Origin: Streptomyces sp. NRRL F-5123
GTDB lineage: Bacteria > Actinomycetota > Actinomycetes > Streptomycetales > Streptomycetaceae
DNA length: 64,000 bases
Reading direction: 5' to 3'
Assembly (NCBI RefSeq): GCF_000721495.1
Contig: NZ_JOHY01000024.1
Span: 28,768-92,767 of the forward strand
Shown here: in pieces, positions 7,290-17,095 of the stretch
Layout: each line of letters begins with the position of its first letter
How positions within the stretch are numbered: the stretch's first letter is position 1
Notes under the pieces: model-generated
Seen by the model: the letters and a program-made list of their open reading frames with translations, nothing else
What the model was told of the DNA's origin: nothing
The model's database searches: none
Translations under genes and position numbers: made by a program

Positions 7290-8570
7290 ATGCAGACCGT
7301 CCGCCGTGTCGCCGTCGTCGCCGGCAACCGCATTCCCTTCGCCCGCGCGGACGGCCCGTACGCCACCGCGTCCAACCAGGACATGCTCACGGCGGCGCTG
7401 AACGGCCTCGCCGAGCGCACCGGCCTCGCGGGCGAGAGAGTGGGGGAGTTCGCGGCGGGCGCCGTCCTCAAGCACAGCCGGGATTTCAACCTCGCCCGCG
7501 AGACCGTCCTCGGCTCCGTCCTCGCCCCCGACACCCCCGCCTACGACGTCCAGCAGGCGTGCGGCACGGGCCTCCAGGCCGTCTTCGCCGTCGCCGCGAA
7601 GATCGCCCTCGGCGTCATCGACAGCGGCATCGCGGGCGGCGCCGACACCACCAGCGACGCCCCGCTGGGCGTCAACGACCAGCTGCGCCGCACCCTCCTC
7701 GCCGCCCGCCGCGCCAAGACGCTGGGCGGCCGGGCCCGCGCGCTCGCCGCCGTACGCCCCAGGCACCTCGTCCCCGACATCCCGCGCAACGCCGAACCGC
7801 GCACGGGCCTGTCCATGGGCGAGCACGCCGCGCTCACCGCGGAGCAGTGGGGCATCACCCGCGAGGCACAGGACGAACTCGCCGCCGCCAGCCACCGGCG
7901 GCTCGCCGCCGCGTACGACCGGGGCTTCTTCGAGCCGCTCGTCACCCCCTTCCGCGGGCTCACCCGCGACCAGAACCTCCGCCCCGACTCCACGCCCGAG
8001 AAACTCGCCAAGCTCCGTCCCGTCTACGGCGGCCCCGACGGCACGATGACCGCGGGCAACTCCACCCCGCTCACCGACGGCGCCGCTGTCGTCCTGCTCG
8101 CCTCCGAGGAATGGGCCGCCGCCCGCGGCCTCGAACCCCTCGCCTTCCTCACCGCCTACGAGACGGCCGCGGTCGACTTCGTCACCGGCGCCGAAGGGCT
8201 CCTCATGGCCCCCGCGTACGCGGTGCCGCGCATGCTCTCCCGCGCCGGGCTCGCCCTGGGCGACTTCGACTACTACGAGGTGCACGAGGCCTTCGCCTCG
8301 CAGGTGCTCGCCACGCTCGCCGCGTGGGAGGACAAGGACTACTGCGTGTCGCGGCTGGGGCTGGACGCGGCGCTGGGCTCCGTCGACCGCGCCCGGCTCA
8401 ACGTCGCCGGGTCCTCCCTCGCGACCGGGCACCCGTTCGCCGCGACGGGTGCCCGGATCGTCGCCACGCTGGCCCACCACCTCGCCGGCGAGGGCGCCCC
8501 CGCGCGGGGGCTCATCTCCGTCTGCGCCGCGGGCGGCCAGGGCGTGACCGCGGTCCTGACCCGCCCCTGA
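7290..8570 (+). CDS. Acetyl-CoA C-acyltransferase (thiolase, FadI-like)
   Basis: A 426-residue thiolase. The nucleophilic Cys lies in QQACGTGLQAV (about residue 91), the active-site His in YEVHEAF and GHPFAATGARI, and the second Cys in SVCAAGGQG near the C-terminus. It cleaves 3-oxoacyl-CoA with CoA or runs the reverse condensation. GGGAGA precedes ATG 7290; the frame continues upstream without a better start. It is divergent from the reductase/hydratase pair, so the three genes may form a beta-oxidation-like set. Length and motifs are normal. Confidence 0.93.
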   Translation: MQTVRRVAVVAGNRIPFARADGPYATASNQDMLTAALNGLAERTGLAGERVGEFAAGAVLKHSRDFNLARETVLGSVLAPDTPAYDVQQACGTGLQAVFAVAAKIALGVIDSGIAGGADTTSDAPLGVNDQLRRTLLAARRAKTLGGRARALAAVRPRHLVPDIPRNAEPRTGLSMGEHAALTAEQWGITREAQDELAAASHRRLAAAYDRGFFEPLVTPFRGLTRDQNLRPDSTPEKLAKLRPVYGGPDGTMTAGNSTPLTDGAAVVLLASEEWAAARGLEPLAFLTAYETAAVDFVTGAEGLLMAPAYAVPRMLSRAGLALGDFDYYEVHEAFASQVLATLAAWEDKDYCVSRLGLDAALGSVDRARLNVAGSSLATGHPFAATGARIVATLAHHLAGEGAPARGLISVCAAGGQGVTAVLTRP

Positions 8571-8600
8571 GCCACCGCTGCGCGGGGCGGTGAGCGTGTG

Positions 8601-8641
8601 GGGGCGTGTGGGGGCGCCTGGGCGGTGCCCCCACACGCCCC
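8601..8641. terminator. 15-bp stem hairpin after the thiolase gene
   Basis: GGGGCGTGTGGGGGC (8601-8615) and its exact complement (8627-8641) can form a 15-bp stem with an 11-nt loop. No T run follows, so it would be a U-less actinomycete-type terminator or an RNA-stabilising hairpin. Downstream (8641-8672) is one lone copy related to the 26-bp unit arrayed at 4.7 kb. Confidence 0.5.
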
Positions 8642-8697
8642 TGAAAAACGGTCACCCTCCGCGGCAGCGGAACCCTCACCCTCAAGGAGCCGTACGT

Positions 8698-10593
8698 ATG
8701 GCCATACGCAAGCCGCCACCCCCGCAGGGGGTACACCCCGAGGTCCAGGCCCGGGACGGCCGCGCCGTCATCGCCGCCGTCAGACCGCTGGTGGACCCGC
8801 CGAAGCGGGGCTCACTCGCCGACATCCCGTTCACGAACGCCGCCGAGGCCCCCGACGACGTCGTCCTCAGCCGCAAGGGACCGGACGGCGCATGGCACGA
8901 CGTCACGGCGGAGGACTTCCGCCGGGAGGTGCTGGGGCTCGCGAAGGGGCTGATCGCCGCCGGGCTCAAGCCCGGCGACCGGCTCGCGGTCATGGCGCGG
9001 ACCTCGTACGCGTGGACGCTGCTGGACTTCGCGGCCTGGGCCGCGGGCCTGATCACCGTGCCCGTCTACCCGACGTCCTCCGCGTCGCAGACGGAGTGGA
9101 TCCTCGCGGACTCGGGCGCCGCGGCCTGCGCGGTGGAGAGCGTCGACCAGGCCCGTGCGGTCAGCGCGGTGCGCGGGCGGCTCCCGGAGTTGCGGGAGCT
9201 GTGGCAGCTCGACACCGGCGCGCTGGACCAGATCGCGGCGGACGGCCGTACGCTGCCGGACGCGCTGGTCACCTCGCGGCGGCAGTCGATGGCGCCGGAC
9301 ACGGTCGCGACCCTCATCTACACCTCGGGCACGACCGGCCGGCCCAAGGGCTGCATCCTCACGCACGGCAACTTCTTCGCCGAGGTCGACAACGCGATCG
9401 AGCTGCTGCACCCGGTCTTCAAGTCGGTGAGCAGCGAGCCCGCGTCCACCCTGCTCTTCCTGCCGCTGTCGCACGTCTTCGGGCGGATGGTCGCGGTCGG
9501 CTGCCTGCGGGCCCGGGTGCGGCTGGGGCACGCGCCGAGCATCGCGACCGAGGACCTGCTCGCCGACCTCGCGGGCTTCCGGCCGACCTTCCTGCTGGCG
9601 ATCCCGTACGTGCTGGAGAAGGTCTACAACACCGGCCGCGCCACCGCCGAGAAGATCGGCCGGGCCGCTTCCTTCGACCGGGCCGCGCGCGTCGCGCAGG
9701 CGTACGGGCGGGCGCAGGTCGCCCGGCAGACGGGCACGGGCGCGGGCCCGGGGCTCGGGCTCCGGCTCGCGCACGCGCTGTACGACCCGCTGGTCTACCG
9801 GCGGATCCGGGCGGCACTGGGCGGCAAGGTGCGGTACGCGATCTGCGGCGGCTCCCCGCTGGGCGGCCGGCTCGCGGCCTTCTACGCGGGCGCCGGGGTG
9901 ATGGTCTACGAGGGCTACGGCCTGACGGAGACCACCGCGGCCGCCACCGTCACCCCGCCGCTGCACCCGCGGCTGGGCACGGTGGGCTGGCCGCTGCCCG
10001 GCACCGCGGTCAAGATCGCCGAGGACGGCGAGGTGCTGCTGCGCGGCGGGCAGGTCTTCGCCGGCTACTGGAACGACGAGGGGCCGATCCCGGCGGTCGA
10101 AGGCTGGTTCCCGACCGGGGACGTCGGCGAGCTGGACGCCGAGGGCTATCTGACGATCACCGGTCGGAAGAAGGAGATCATCATCACCGCGGGCGGCAAG
10201 AACGTCGCCCCGGCCCCGCTGGAGGACCGGCTGCGGGCCCACCCGCTGGTCGGCCAGTGCATGGTGGTGGGCGACAACCGCCCGTACGTCGGCGCGCTGC
10301 TCACGCTGGAGCCGGACGGGCTCGCGCACTGGCAGCGGATGCGGCACAAGGAGGGCCTGGGCCCGGCGGAGCTGGCCGAGGACGCGGAGCTGCTGGCCGA
10401 GCTGCAGAAGGCGGTGGACGAGGCCAACACTGCGGTCTCGCGCGCGGAGTCCATCCGCCGCTTCCGGGTGCTCGCGGTGGACTTCACCGAGGACGGCGGG
10501 CACCTCACACCGTCGATGAAGATCCGCCGGGCGGCGGTCGCGAAGGACTTCGCCGCGGAGATCGACGCGCTCTACGCCCGCCGTGCCGGATGA
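8698..10593 (+). CDS. Long-chain acyl-CoA synthetase (AMP-forming, FadD15-like)
   Basis: A 631-residue member of the ANL adenylating family. It activates fatty acids with ATP and CoA. The P-loop motif YTSGTTGRPKG lies near residue 205, the A5 motif YGLTETT near 410, and the hinge and Lys region GDVGELDAEGYLTITGRKKE near 480. ITAGGKNVAP marks the long-chain FadD class. AAGGAG is 8 nt before ATG 8698. It follows the thiolase after a hairpin, so it is probably transcribed separately. A strong terminator lies 44 bp past its stop. Confidence 0.93.
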   Translation: MAIRKPPPPQGVHPEVQARDGRAVIAAVRPLVDPPKRGSLADIPFTNAAEAPDDVVLSRKGPDGAWHDVTAEDFRREVLGLAKGLIAAGLKPGDRLAVMARTSYAWTLLDFAAWAAGLITVPVYPTSSASQTEWILADSGAAACAVESVDQARAVSAVRGRLPELRELWQLDTGALDQIAADGRTLPDALVTSRRQSMAPDTVATLIYTSGTTGRPKGCILTHGNFFAEVDNAIELLHPVFKSVSSEPASTLLFLPLSHVFGRMVAVGCLRARVRLGHAPSIATEDLLADLAGFRPTFLLAIPYVLEKVYNTGRATAEKIGRAASFDRAARVAQAYGRAQVARQTGTGAGPGLGLRLAHALYDPLVYRRIRAALGGKVRYAICGGSPLGGRLAAFYAGAGVMVYEGYGLTETTAAATVTPPLHPRLGTVGWPLPGTAVKIAEDGEVLLRGGQVFAGYWNDEGPIPAVEGWFPTGDVGELDAEGYLTITGRKKEIIITAGGKNVAPAPLEDRLRAHPLVGQCMVVGDNRPYVGALLTLEPDGLAHWQRMRHKEGLGPAELAEDAELLAELQKAVDEANTAVSRAESIRRFRVLAVDFTEDGGHLTPSMKIRRAAVAKDFAAEIDALYARRAG

Positions 10594-10636
10594 GCCCGAG
10601 GAGCCGGACGGGGCAGTAGGGCGGCGGGCAAAGGCA

Positions 10637-10666
10637 GGGGCCGCCTCACCGGAGTGAGGCGGCCCC
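10637..10666. terminator. Bidirectional terminator between convergent genes
   Basis: GGGGCCGCCTCAC (10637-10649) pairs perfectly with 10654-10666 across a 4-nt loop, giving a 13-bp stem. It lies between the acyl-CoA synthetase stop and the convergent cold-shock gene, so it can stop both. It is followed by TTGG on the plus strand, with no long T tract. Confidence 0.85.
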
Positions 10667-10730
10667 TTGGTACTACAGGTTCTGGGCGCGGTGTTGCGCC
10701 GCCGGACTGACTAGTAGGTCAGGCGACCGA

Positions 10731-10934
10731 CTAGGCGGGGGTGACGTTCTCCGCCTGAGGACCCTTCGGGCCCTGCGTGACGTCGAAGGACACCGCCTGG
10801 TTCTCCTCGAGGGAGCGGAAGCCGGAGGCGTTGATCGCGGAGTAGTGAACGAAGACATCCGGGCCGCCGCCGTCCTGGGCGATGAAGCCGAAGCCCTTTT
10901 CAGCGTTGAACCACTTGACGGTTCCGGTAGCCAT
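10731..10934 (-). CDS. Cold-shock protein, CspA family
   Basis: A 67-residue single OB-fold cold-shock domain protein. RNP1 is KGFGFIAQ and RNP2 is VFVHYSAI, the two aromatic nucleic-acid-binding motifs. It is expected to bind single-stranded RNA or DNA as an RNA chaperone. AAGGAGGG precedes the ATG. The intergenic region upstream is long for the size of the gene and contains an 11-bp hairpin, consistent with the long regulated leaders known for csp genes. Streptomyces keep several copies, so the paralogue name is not assigned. Confidence 0.96.
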   Translation of the reverse strand: MATGTVKWFNAEKGFGFIAQDGGGPDVFVHYSAINASGFRSLEENQAVSFDVTQGPKGPQAENVTPA

Positions 10935-11003
10935 TTAAAGCCCTCCTTGGGCCAAAGGGTCGCCCTGCTCCAGAACCTGCAACTGCGAAGTCTGAAAACG
11001 ACA

Positions 11004-11035
11004 AGAGCCTGCGGGTTACATGCTCCGCAGGCTCT
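11004..11035 (-). promoter_or_regulatory. Hairpin in the cold-shock gene leader
   Basis: On the minus strand, 70 nt upstream of the csp start, AGAGCCTGCGG pairs with CCGCAGGCTCT (11-bp perfect stem, 10-nt loop). It is followed by CTTGTCGTTTTC, which is unusually T-rich here. A TAGGCT at 11071-11076 (minus) could be the -10 element, placing the hairpin in a leader of about 130 nt. It may act as an attenuator or thermosensor; it could also be a terminator, but no minus-strand gene ends upstream. Confidence 0.5.
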
Positions 11036-11111
11036 GTACTGCAAGGGAAACCAAACTGCAACTTGCGTTGAGCCTAGCATGACCCCTCGCGGCGACGGAA
11101 GGGATCCATGA

Positions 11112-12041
<930 letters not shown>

Positions 12042-12124
12042 CCGCACGGGCGGCGTACGCTGGCCCGTGTCGTGCCCGTGCCGTCCGCGGCCCCCGCCTG
12101 CACCTTTCCGGAAGGGACTCCCTG

Positions 12125-13312
12125 GTGAGCGACCACGCAGCCGTCCTCGAACGCGCCGCCGCCGGCGGCCGGATCACCGCCGAGGAGGCGCTCGCGCTCT
12201 ACCGCGACGCCCCCCTGCACGCGCTCGGCGCCGCCGCCGACGCCGTACGCCGGCGCCGCTTCGCCGGTACCGAGCACATCGCGACGTACATCATCGAGCG
12301 GAACATCAACTACACGAACGTGTGCGTCACGGCGTGCAAGTTCTGCGCCTTCTACGCGGCCCCCAAGGACACCGCCAAGGGCTGGAGCCGCGGCCTCGAC
12401 GACATCCTGCGGCGCTGCGCCGAGACCGTCGAGCTGGGCGGCACGCAGATCATGTTCCAGGGCGGCCACCACCCGGACTACGGCGTGGAGTACTACGAGG
12501 AGCACTTCGCCGCGATCAAGCGGGAGTTCCCGCAGCTGGTGATCCACTCGCTGGGCGCCTCCGAGGTCGACCACATGGCCCGCATCTCCGGCGTCACCGC
12601 GGAGGAGGCCATCCGCCGCATCCACGCCGCCGGCCTCGACTCCTTCGCCGGCGCCGGCGCCGAACTCCTCCCCGAGCGCCCGCGCAAGGCCATCGCCCCG
12701 CTCAAGGAGTCCGGCGAGCGCTGGCTGGAGATCATGGAGACCGCGCACCGCCTCGGCGTCGAGTCCACCACCACGATGCTCATGGGCACCGGCGAGACCA
12801 ACGCCGAGCGCATCGAGCACCTGCGGATGATCCGCGACGTCCAGGACCGCACCGGCGGCTTCCGCGCGTTCATCCCCTACACCTACCAGCCCGAGAACAA
12901 CCACCTGAAGGGCCAGACGCAGGCGACCCTCTTCGAGTACCTGCGGATGATCGCCATCGCCCGTCTCTTCCTCGACAACGTCGCCCACATTCAGGGCTCC
13001 TGGCTCACCACCGGCAAGGAGGTCGGCCAGCTCTCCCTGCACTACGGCGCGGACGACCTCGGCTCGGTCATGCTGGAGGAGAACGTCGTCTCCTCCGCGG
13101 GCGCCAAGCACCGCTCCAACCGCATGGAGCTGATCCACCTCATCCGCTCCGCCGGCCGCGTCCCCGCCCAGCGCGCGACGACCTACGAACACCTCGTCGT
13201 CCACACCGACCCCGCGGACGACCCGGTGGACGACCACGTGGTCTCCCACCTGTCCTCCACCGCGATCCCGGGCGGCACCGCGCACCCCGAGCTCCAGATC
13301 ACCCCCGTGTGA
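12125..13312 (+). CDS. mqnC: Cyclic dehypoxanthinylfutalosine synthase MqnC (radical SAM)
   Basis: MqnC cyclises dehypoxanthine futalosine by radical chemistry to form the bicyclic naphthoate precursor. The 395-residue product has the CX3CX2C [4Fe-4S] motif in NVCVTACKFCAF (C67, C71, C74). GGHHPDYGVEYYEEH and MGTGETNAERIEHL mark the MqnC branch rather than MqnE. GTG 12125 follows GGAAGGGA. It sits 19 nt before the methyltransferase gene, which it likely shares a transcript with. No mqnB or mqnD is in this window. Confidence 0.95.
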   Translation: MSDHAAVLERAAAGGRITAEEALALYRDAPLHALGAAADAVRRRRFAGTEHIATYIIERNINYTNVCVTACKFCAFYAAPKDTAKGWSRGLDDILRRCAETVELGGTQIMFQGGHHPDYGVEYYEEHFAAIKREFPQLVIHSLGASEVDHMARISGVTAEEAIRRIHAAGLDSFAGAGAELLPERPRKAIAPLKESGERWLEIMETAHRLGVESTTTMLMGTGETNAERIEHLRMIRDVQDRTGGFRAFIPYTYQPENNHLKGQTQATLFEYLRMIAIARLFLDNVAHIQGSWLTTGKEVGQLSLHYGADDLGSVMLEENVVSSAGAKHRSNRMELIHLIRSAGRVPAQRATTYEHLVVHTDPADDPVDDHVVSHLSSTAIPGGTAHPELQITPV

Positions 13313-13331
13313 CACCCCTTAAGGTGGGAAC

Positions 13332-14042
13332 GTGACGCGAGCATCGCTGGAGAAGCAGCCGCAGGACGTCGCCGGGATGTTCGACGACGTCGCGGCGCGG
13401 TACGACCTGACCAACGACGTGCTGTCGCTGGGGCAGAGCCGGTTGTGGCGGAAGGCCGTGGCGCAGGCGCTGGACGTCGCGCCGGGCGAGCGGGTGCTCG
13501 ACCTGGGGGCGGGGACGGGAACGTCCTCGCTGCCCTTCGTCGCCGCCGGGGCGACCGTGGTGCCGTGCGACTTCTCGCTGGGGATGCTCCGGGAGGGGAA
13601 GAAGCGGCATCCCGAACTGCCGCTCACCGCCGGGGACGCGACGCGGCTGCCGTTCGCGGACGGGGTGTTCGACGCCGTCACCATCTCCTTCGCGCTGCGC
13701 AACGTGCACGACACCGACGCCGCGCTGCGCGAGATGCGGCGGGTCGTCAGGCCCGGCGGGCGGCTGGTGATCTGCGAGTTCAGCCAGCCGACCTTCCGGC
13801 CGTTCGCCACCGTCTACACCGAGTACCTGATGCGGGCGCTGCCGCCGGTCGCGAAGGCCGTGAGCAGCAACCCCGACGCGTACGTCTACCTCGCCGAGTC
13901 GATCCGCGAGTGGCCCGGCCAGCGCGCGCTCGCCGGCCGGCTGCAGAAGGCGGGCTGGGGCGGTGTCGCGTGGCGCAACCTGACGGGCGGCATCGTGGCT
14001 CTCCACCGCGCGACGCGCCCGGAGGCCGACCGGCCCGCGTGA
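13332..14042 (+). CDS. menG: Demethylmenaquinone methyltransferase (MenG/UbiE)
   Basis: This SAM-dependent enzyme methylates demethylmenaquinone in the last standard step of menaquinone synthesis. The 236-residue class I methyltransferase has motif [16 protein letters not shown] (about residue 55), the UbiE signatures [13 protein letters not shown] at the N-terminus, FALRNVHD in the middle and EFSQP afterwards. The GTG start at 13332 follows AAGGTGGGAA. It lies 19 nt after mqnC, which supports an operon and links it to menaquinone rather than ubiquinone; actinomycetes use menaquinone. Confidence 0.95.
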   Translation: MTRASLEKQPQDVAGMFDDVAARYDLTNDVLSLGQSRLWRKAVAQALDVAPGERVLDLGAGTGTSSLPFVAAGATVVPCDFSLGMLREGKKRHPELPLTAGDATRLPFADGVFDAVTISFALRNVHDTDAALREMRRVVRPGGRLVICEFSQPTFRPFATVYTEYLMRALPPVAKAVSSNPDAYVYLAESIREWPGQRALAGRLQKAGWGGVAWRNLTGGIVALHRATRPEADRPA

Positions 14043-14161
14043 GGACGGCGGGGGAGACCGCTGGAGTGGGCCATTCTGGTGTCCGGGAAGGGAACTGACC
14101 CCTAGGCTGCGGTGTCTGTGCTGGGGAGCGCGTATCCCCCCGACCGACGGAGTAGCCCCGT

Positions 14162-16189
14162 ATGTCGTACTGCCCCACGTGTGGGAACCCTGTCTCGGAC
14201 GCCTCCGCCCGCTTCTGCATGAAGTGCGGCCGCGAACTCCCCGCGGCCGCACCGCCCGCGGCCGGTCCGGCGCCCGCGACCCCGCCCGCGTCCCCGCCCC
14301 CGGTGCCGCCCGCGGCGCCGACGCCCACGCAGGTGACGCCCGTTCCGCCGCCGCCGCCGCCCCCGCCGACGTACGCCGCCCCCACGGCCACCTTCCCGGG
14401 TGCCGGCGGGCCACCGCCGGGCGTGCCGGGGGCGCCCGTGCCGCCGTCGCCGGCCGCGCTGTTCGTCGGCCGGGTCTTCTCCGGTGGCTGGGGCGGGGCG
14501 GTGCTCGCCGCACTCGTGCCGGCGGTGGTGCTGTTCGTCCTCGCGGCCGCGCTCGGCACCTGGTCGCAGCACTCGCTGAAGAACGACGACGTCAGCTGGC
14601 AGACCCGGACCCGGATAGCCCTGGCGCTGTCCGTCCAGGGCCTCGGCGGGCACGCCAGCGTGCCGAGCCCGTACCGCGGCAGCTGCTCGTCCGGCAGCGA
14701 CGACTCCGGCTCCGGCTTCTCGGACGGCGGTGACAACGGCGACGACTTCAGCAGCGGCGGCAGCGACTTCGGCGACAGCAGCGGTGACGACGGCAGCGAC
14801 TTCGGCGACAGCAGCGGTGACGACGGCAGCGACTTCGGCGACAGCAGTGGTGACTTCGGCGACAGCAGCGGCGACGGCAGCGGCGACTACTACAACGACA
14901 GCAGCGGCGACGACGGCAGCGACTACTACGGCGACAGCAGCGGCGACAGCACCTACGGCAGCTACCGCACCGACGGCACCTCCCGCTACTCGGACCACCT
15001 GCAGGCCGACGACTGCGCCACGGTGAGCCGGAACGCCGACCTCTCGGTCGTCCCGCTCGGCTTCACGCTCGTCTGGCTGCTCGCGCTGATCCTGACGCTG
15101 CGCTCGGCGCGCGCGCGGAACGCCGGGCCCGAGGCGGCCGTGCGGGTCGCGCTGCTCACCGGCGTCGTGTCCACGGCCCTGGCCTTCTACGCGCAGCCGT
15201 CCCTCAACGGCATCGAGCTGCACTCCGGCCCCTGGCGCGTCCTGCTGTGGTCCTTCCTGCTCAGCCTGGTGACCGCGATGGTGGTCCTCAACGGCCCCGC
15301 CCTGCGGACCCGGTTCGGCATCGTCTACCGCGTGCTGAGCACCGCGCTGCTCGCACTGGTCGCCACCGTGCTGTTCGCCGGCGTCGTGGTCTACGCGATC
15401 GGCATCGGCTACCACGACGAGCTGGAGACCCCCGGCCTCATCGCGGCCGCCATCCTGCTGCCGAACCTCGGGCTGTCCGGCCTCGGCCTCGGCTGGGGCG
15501 CCCCCTTCAAGATCACCGAGAGCTACGGCAACAGCCGCGGGTCGCACAGCGTGTCGCTCGGCCTGAGCAAGCTCAACGACTTCTGGGACGGCTCGGCGAC
15601 CCCGCTCGCCGTCCTCGGCGGGGCGCTGTGCGCGCTGGCGATCGGCCTGATCGCGGCGAGCCGGGTGCGGGACCGGGCCCAGCAGTTCGCGGTCGCGGGC
15701 GCCTTCACCCTGATGTTCTGGGTGATGGTCGTGATCGGCGGGCTGGGCCTGAGCGGCCTCTACACGTTCACCTTCTCCGACAGCGCCAACGGCCACGAGC
15801 ACGTCGGCACCGACGCAGGGCAGGCGCTGCTGTTCGCGCTGCTGTGGTCCTTCGGCGGCGTCCTGGTCGCGCCGTTCCTCCGGCGCGTCTTCGGCCGCGG
15901 CGACGGGCCGGGAGCCCCGGCCTACACGGGCCCGTCGCCGTACGCGCCGCCCTCGCCGTACGGCGGTGCGCAGGCGTACGGGCAGCCGCACGGCGGGGCG
16001 TACCTGCCGACGCAGCCCGCGCCCGGGTCGGCTGCCACGTCCGCCCCGGCCCCGGCTCCGGCACCCGCGCCGCAGCCGCCCGAGCCCCCGCAGGAGGTGC
16101 ACGACCTCGGGGTGGTCCAGCCCGACCGGCTGACCAAGCGCGAGGCCACGCAGCGCAACGAGCCGGAGGACACGCCGCCGCCGGCGTGA
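14162..16189 (+). CDS. Zinc-ribbon multi-pass membrane protein with Ser/Asp/Gly loop
   Basis: A 675-residue protein of unknown function. It opens with a zinc ribbon (C4, C7, C19, C22), then a Pro/Ala-rich linker to about residue 95 and a first membrane helix (about 110-135). Next comes an extended loop of about 150 residues made of Ser, Asp and Gly, with 11-residue repeats (SGDDGSDFGDS). At least six further membrane segments follow (about 300-580) and a Pro-rich tail. The layout resembles the streptophobe-type membrane proteins of Streptomyces, but I cannot confirm that. The acidic loop is probably outside the cell and could bind cations. TAGGCT at 14103 may be a -10 element. Confidence 0.75.
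   Translation: MSYCPTCGNPVSDASARFCMKCGRELPAAAPPAAGPAPATPPASPPPVPPAAPTPTQVTPVPPPPPPPPTYAAPTATFPGAGGPPPGVPGAPVPPSPAALFVGRVFSGGWGGAVLAALVPAVVLFVLAAALGTWSQHSLKNDDVSWQTRTRIALALSVQGLGGHASVPSPYRGSCSSGSDDSGSGFSDGGDNGDDFSSGGSDFGDSSGDDGSDFGDSSGDDGSDFGDSSGDFGDSSGDGSGDYYNDSSGDDGSDYYGDSSGDSTYGSYRTDGTSRYSDHLQADDCATVSRNADLSVVPLGFTLVWLLALILTLRSARARNAGPEAAVRVALLTGVVSTALAFYAQPSLNGIELHSGPWRVLLWSFLLSLVTAMVVLNGPALRTRFGIVYRVLSTALLALVATVLFAGVVVYAIGIGYHDELETPGLIAAAILLPNLGLSGLGLGWGAPFKITESYGNSRGSHSVSLGLSKLNDFWDGSATPLAVLGGALCALAIGLIAASRVRDRAQQFAVAGAFTLMFWVMVVIGGLGLSGLYTFTFSDSANGHEHVGTDAGQALLFALLWSFGGVLVAPFLRRVFGRGDGPGAPAYTGPSPYAPPSPYGGAQAYGQPHGGAYLPTQPAPGSAATSAPAPAPAPAPQPPEPPQEVHDLGVVQPDRLTKREATQRNEPEDTPPPA
14759..14856 (+). 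repeat. 33-bp in-gene tandem repeat coding Ser/Asp/Gly units
   Basis: Two perfect 33-bp units (14759-14791, 14792-14824) and a third partial unit (14825-14856) encode SGDDGSDFGDS-type repeats in the acidic loop of the zinc-ribbon membrane protein. Shorter derived versions continue to about 14950. The near identity of the units shows recent expansion in frame. Confidence 0.8.
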
Positions 16190-16231
16190 GGTTCCGACCG
16201 CCGTCCGATCGCCGTCCTCATGCGGACCGAA

Positions 16232-16291
16232 GCTGTCCGCAAGGGCTTCTACTGTGGGTGTCGCACCCCAAGGAGAGCCCTTGCGGACAGC
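16232..16291. promoter_or_regulatory. Long inverted repeat ahead of the DinB-like gene
   Basis: A perfect 16-bp inverted repeat (GCTGTCCGCAAGGGCT, 16232-16247, with its complement at 16276-16291) flanks 28 nt. Within that loop a small hairpin (GGGTG/CACCC) is followed by AAGGAG at 16270-16275. The right arm ends 15 nt before the ATG. Folding of a transcript would place the AAGGAG next to the stem. A 9-codon TTG-started frame (16281-16310) ends on the ATGA of the gene. Confidence 0.55.
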
Positions 16292-16306
16292 GGAAGGCGG
16301 ACGACC

Positions 16307-16873
16307 ATGAGCGGCACCCCCGAGCAGCAGCAGACCGGTGACGCGGCGCAGGCCGCCCCCGTACCCACCGGCGAGCGCGCGGACCTGCTGGAAGTGCTCG
16401 GCAAGCACCGCCACTTCCTGCGCTTCACCGCCCGCGACCTCACCGACGAGCAGGCCGGGCAGCGGTCGACCGTGAGCGAGCTGTGCATCGGCGGCCTCAT
16501 CAAGCACGTGACGTCGGTCGAGCGCGGCTGGGCGGACTTCGTCGTCGAGGGGCCGTCCGCGATGCCCGACTTCACGGCCATGACGGAGGCGGACTTCGCC
16601 GAGCGCGCGGCGGAGTTCCGTATGCAGCCCGGCGACACGCTCGCCGGCGTCCTCGCCGCGTACGACGAGACCGCCCGCCGTACGGACGAGCTGGTCGCGA
16701 CGCTGCCGGACCTCGACGCCTCGCACCCGCTGCCGAAGGCGCCGTGGTTCGAAGGCGACGCGCAGTGGAGCGCGCGCCGCACGTTCCTGCACATCATCGC
16801 CGAGACCGCCCAGCACGCCGGGCACGCGGACATCATCCGCGAGGCGCTGGACGGCGCGAAGTCCATGGGCTGA
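16307..16873 (+). CDS. DinB family protein (DUF664-like, possible mycothiol transferase)
   Basis: A 188-residue four-helix-bundle protein. The N-terminal ERADLLEVLGKHRHFLRFTAR and the conserved middle GGLIKHVTSVERGW supply metal-binding His residues, and HIIAETAQHAGHADIIRE near the end supplies the third, the DinB triad. Such proteins are small-molecule or thiol transferases in actinomycetes. ATG 16307 is chosen because conserved sequence begins soon after; GGAAGG lies upstream. A frame reaching 29 codons further up exists but covers the inverted repeat and lacks a ribosome site. Confidence 0.85.
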   Translation: MSGTPEQQQTGDAAQAAPVPTGERADLLEVLGKHRHFLRFTARDLTDEQAGQRSTVSELCIGGLIKHVTSVERGWADFVVEGPSAMPDFTAMTEADFAERAAEFRMQPGDTLAGVLAAYDETARRTDELVATLPDLDASHPLPKAPWFEGDAQWSARRTFLHIIAETAQHAGHADIIREALDGAKSMG

Positions 16874-17095
16874 GCGCCCGCGCCAGCGGCCACCGGTCCG
16901 GTACGAGGCCCACGCCCCGTGCCGGACCGTTCCCGTACCGGGGACCCCCGCGAGGCCCGGCGAAACAGCGGATTCGGCCGGTCCGTACGCCCCCGCCGCC
17001 GCCCGGCCGCCGCGGGGGCTCATAGACTCGGGGGCAACCGGGCCCGCGGCCCGGCACCGTCATGCCGTTCTTCGCCGCACTACGGGAGAGCCACC

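Noticed and set aside
14102..17023. A 970-residue open frame antisense to the zinc-ribbon and DinB-like genes
   Set aside because: Low-complexity translation across several real genes and a terminator region, with no domain.
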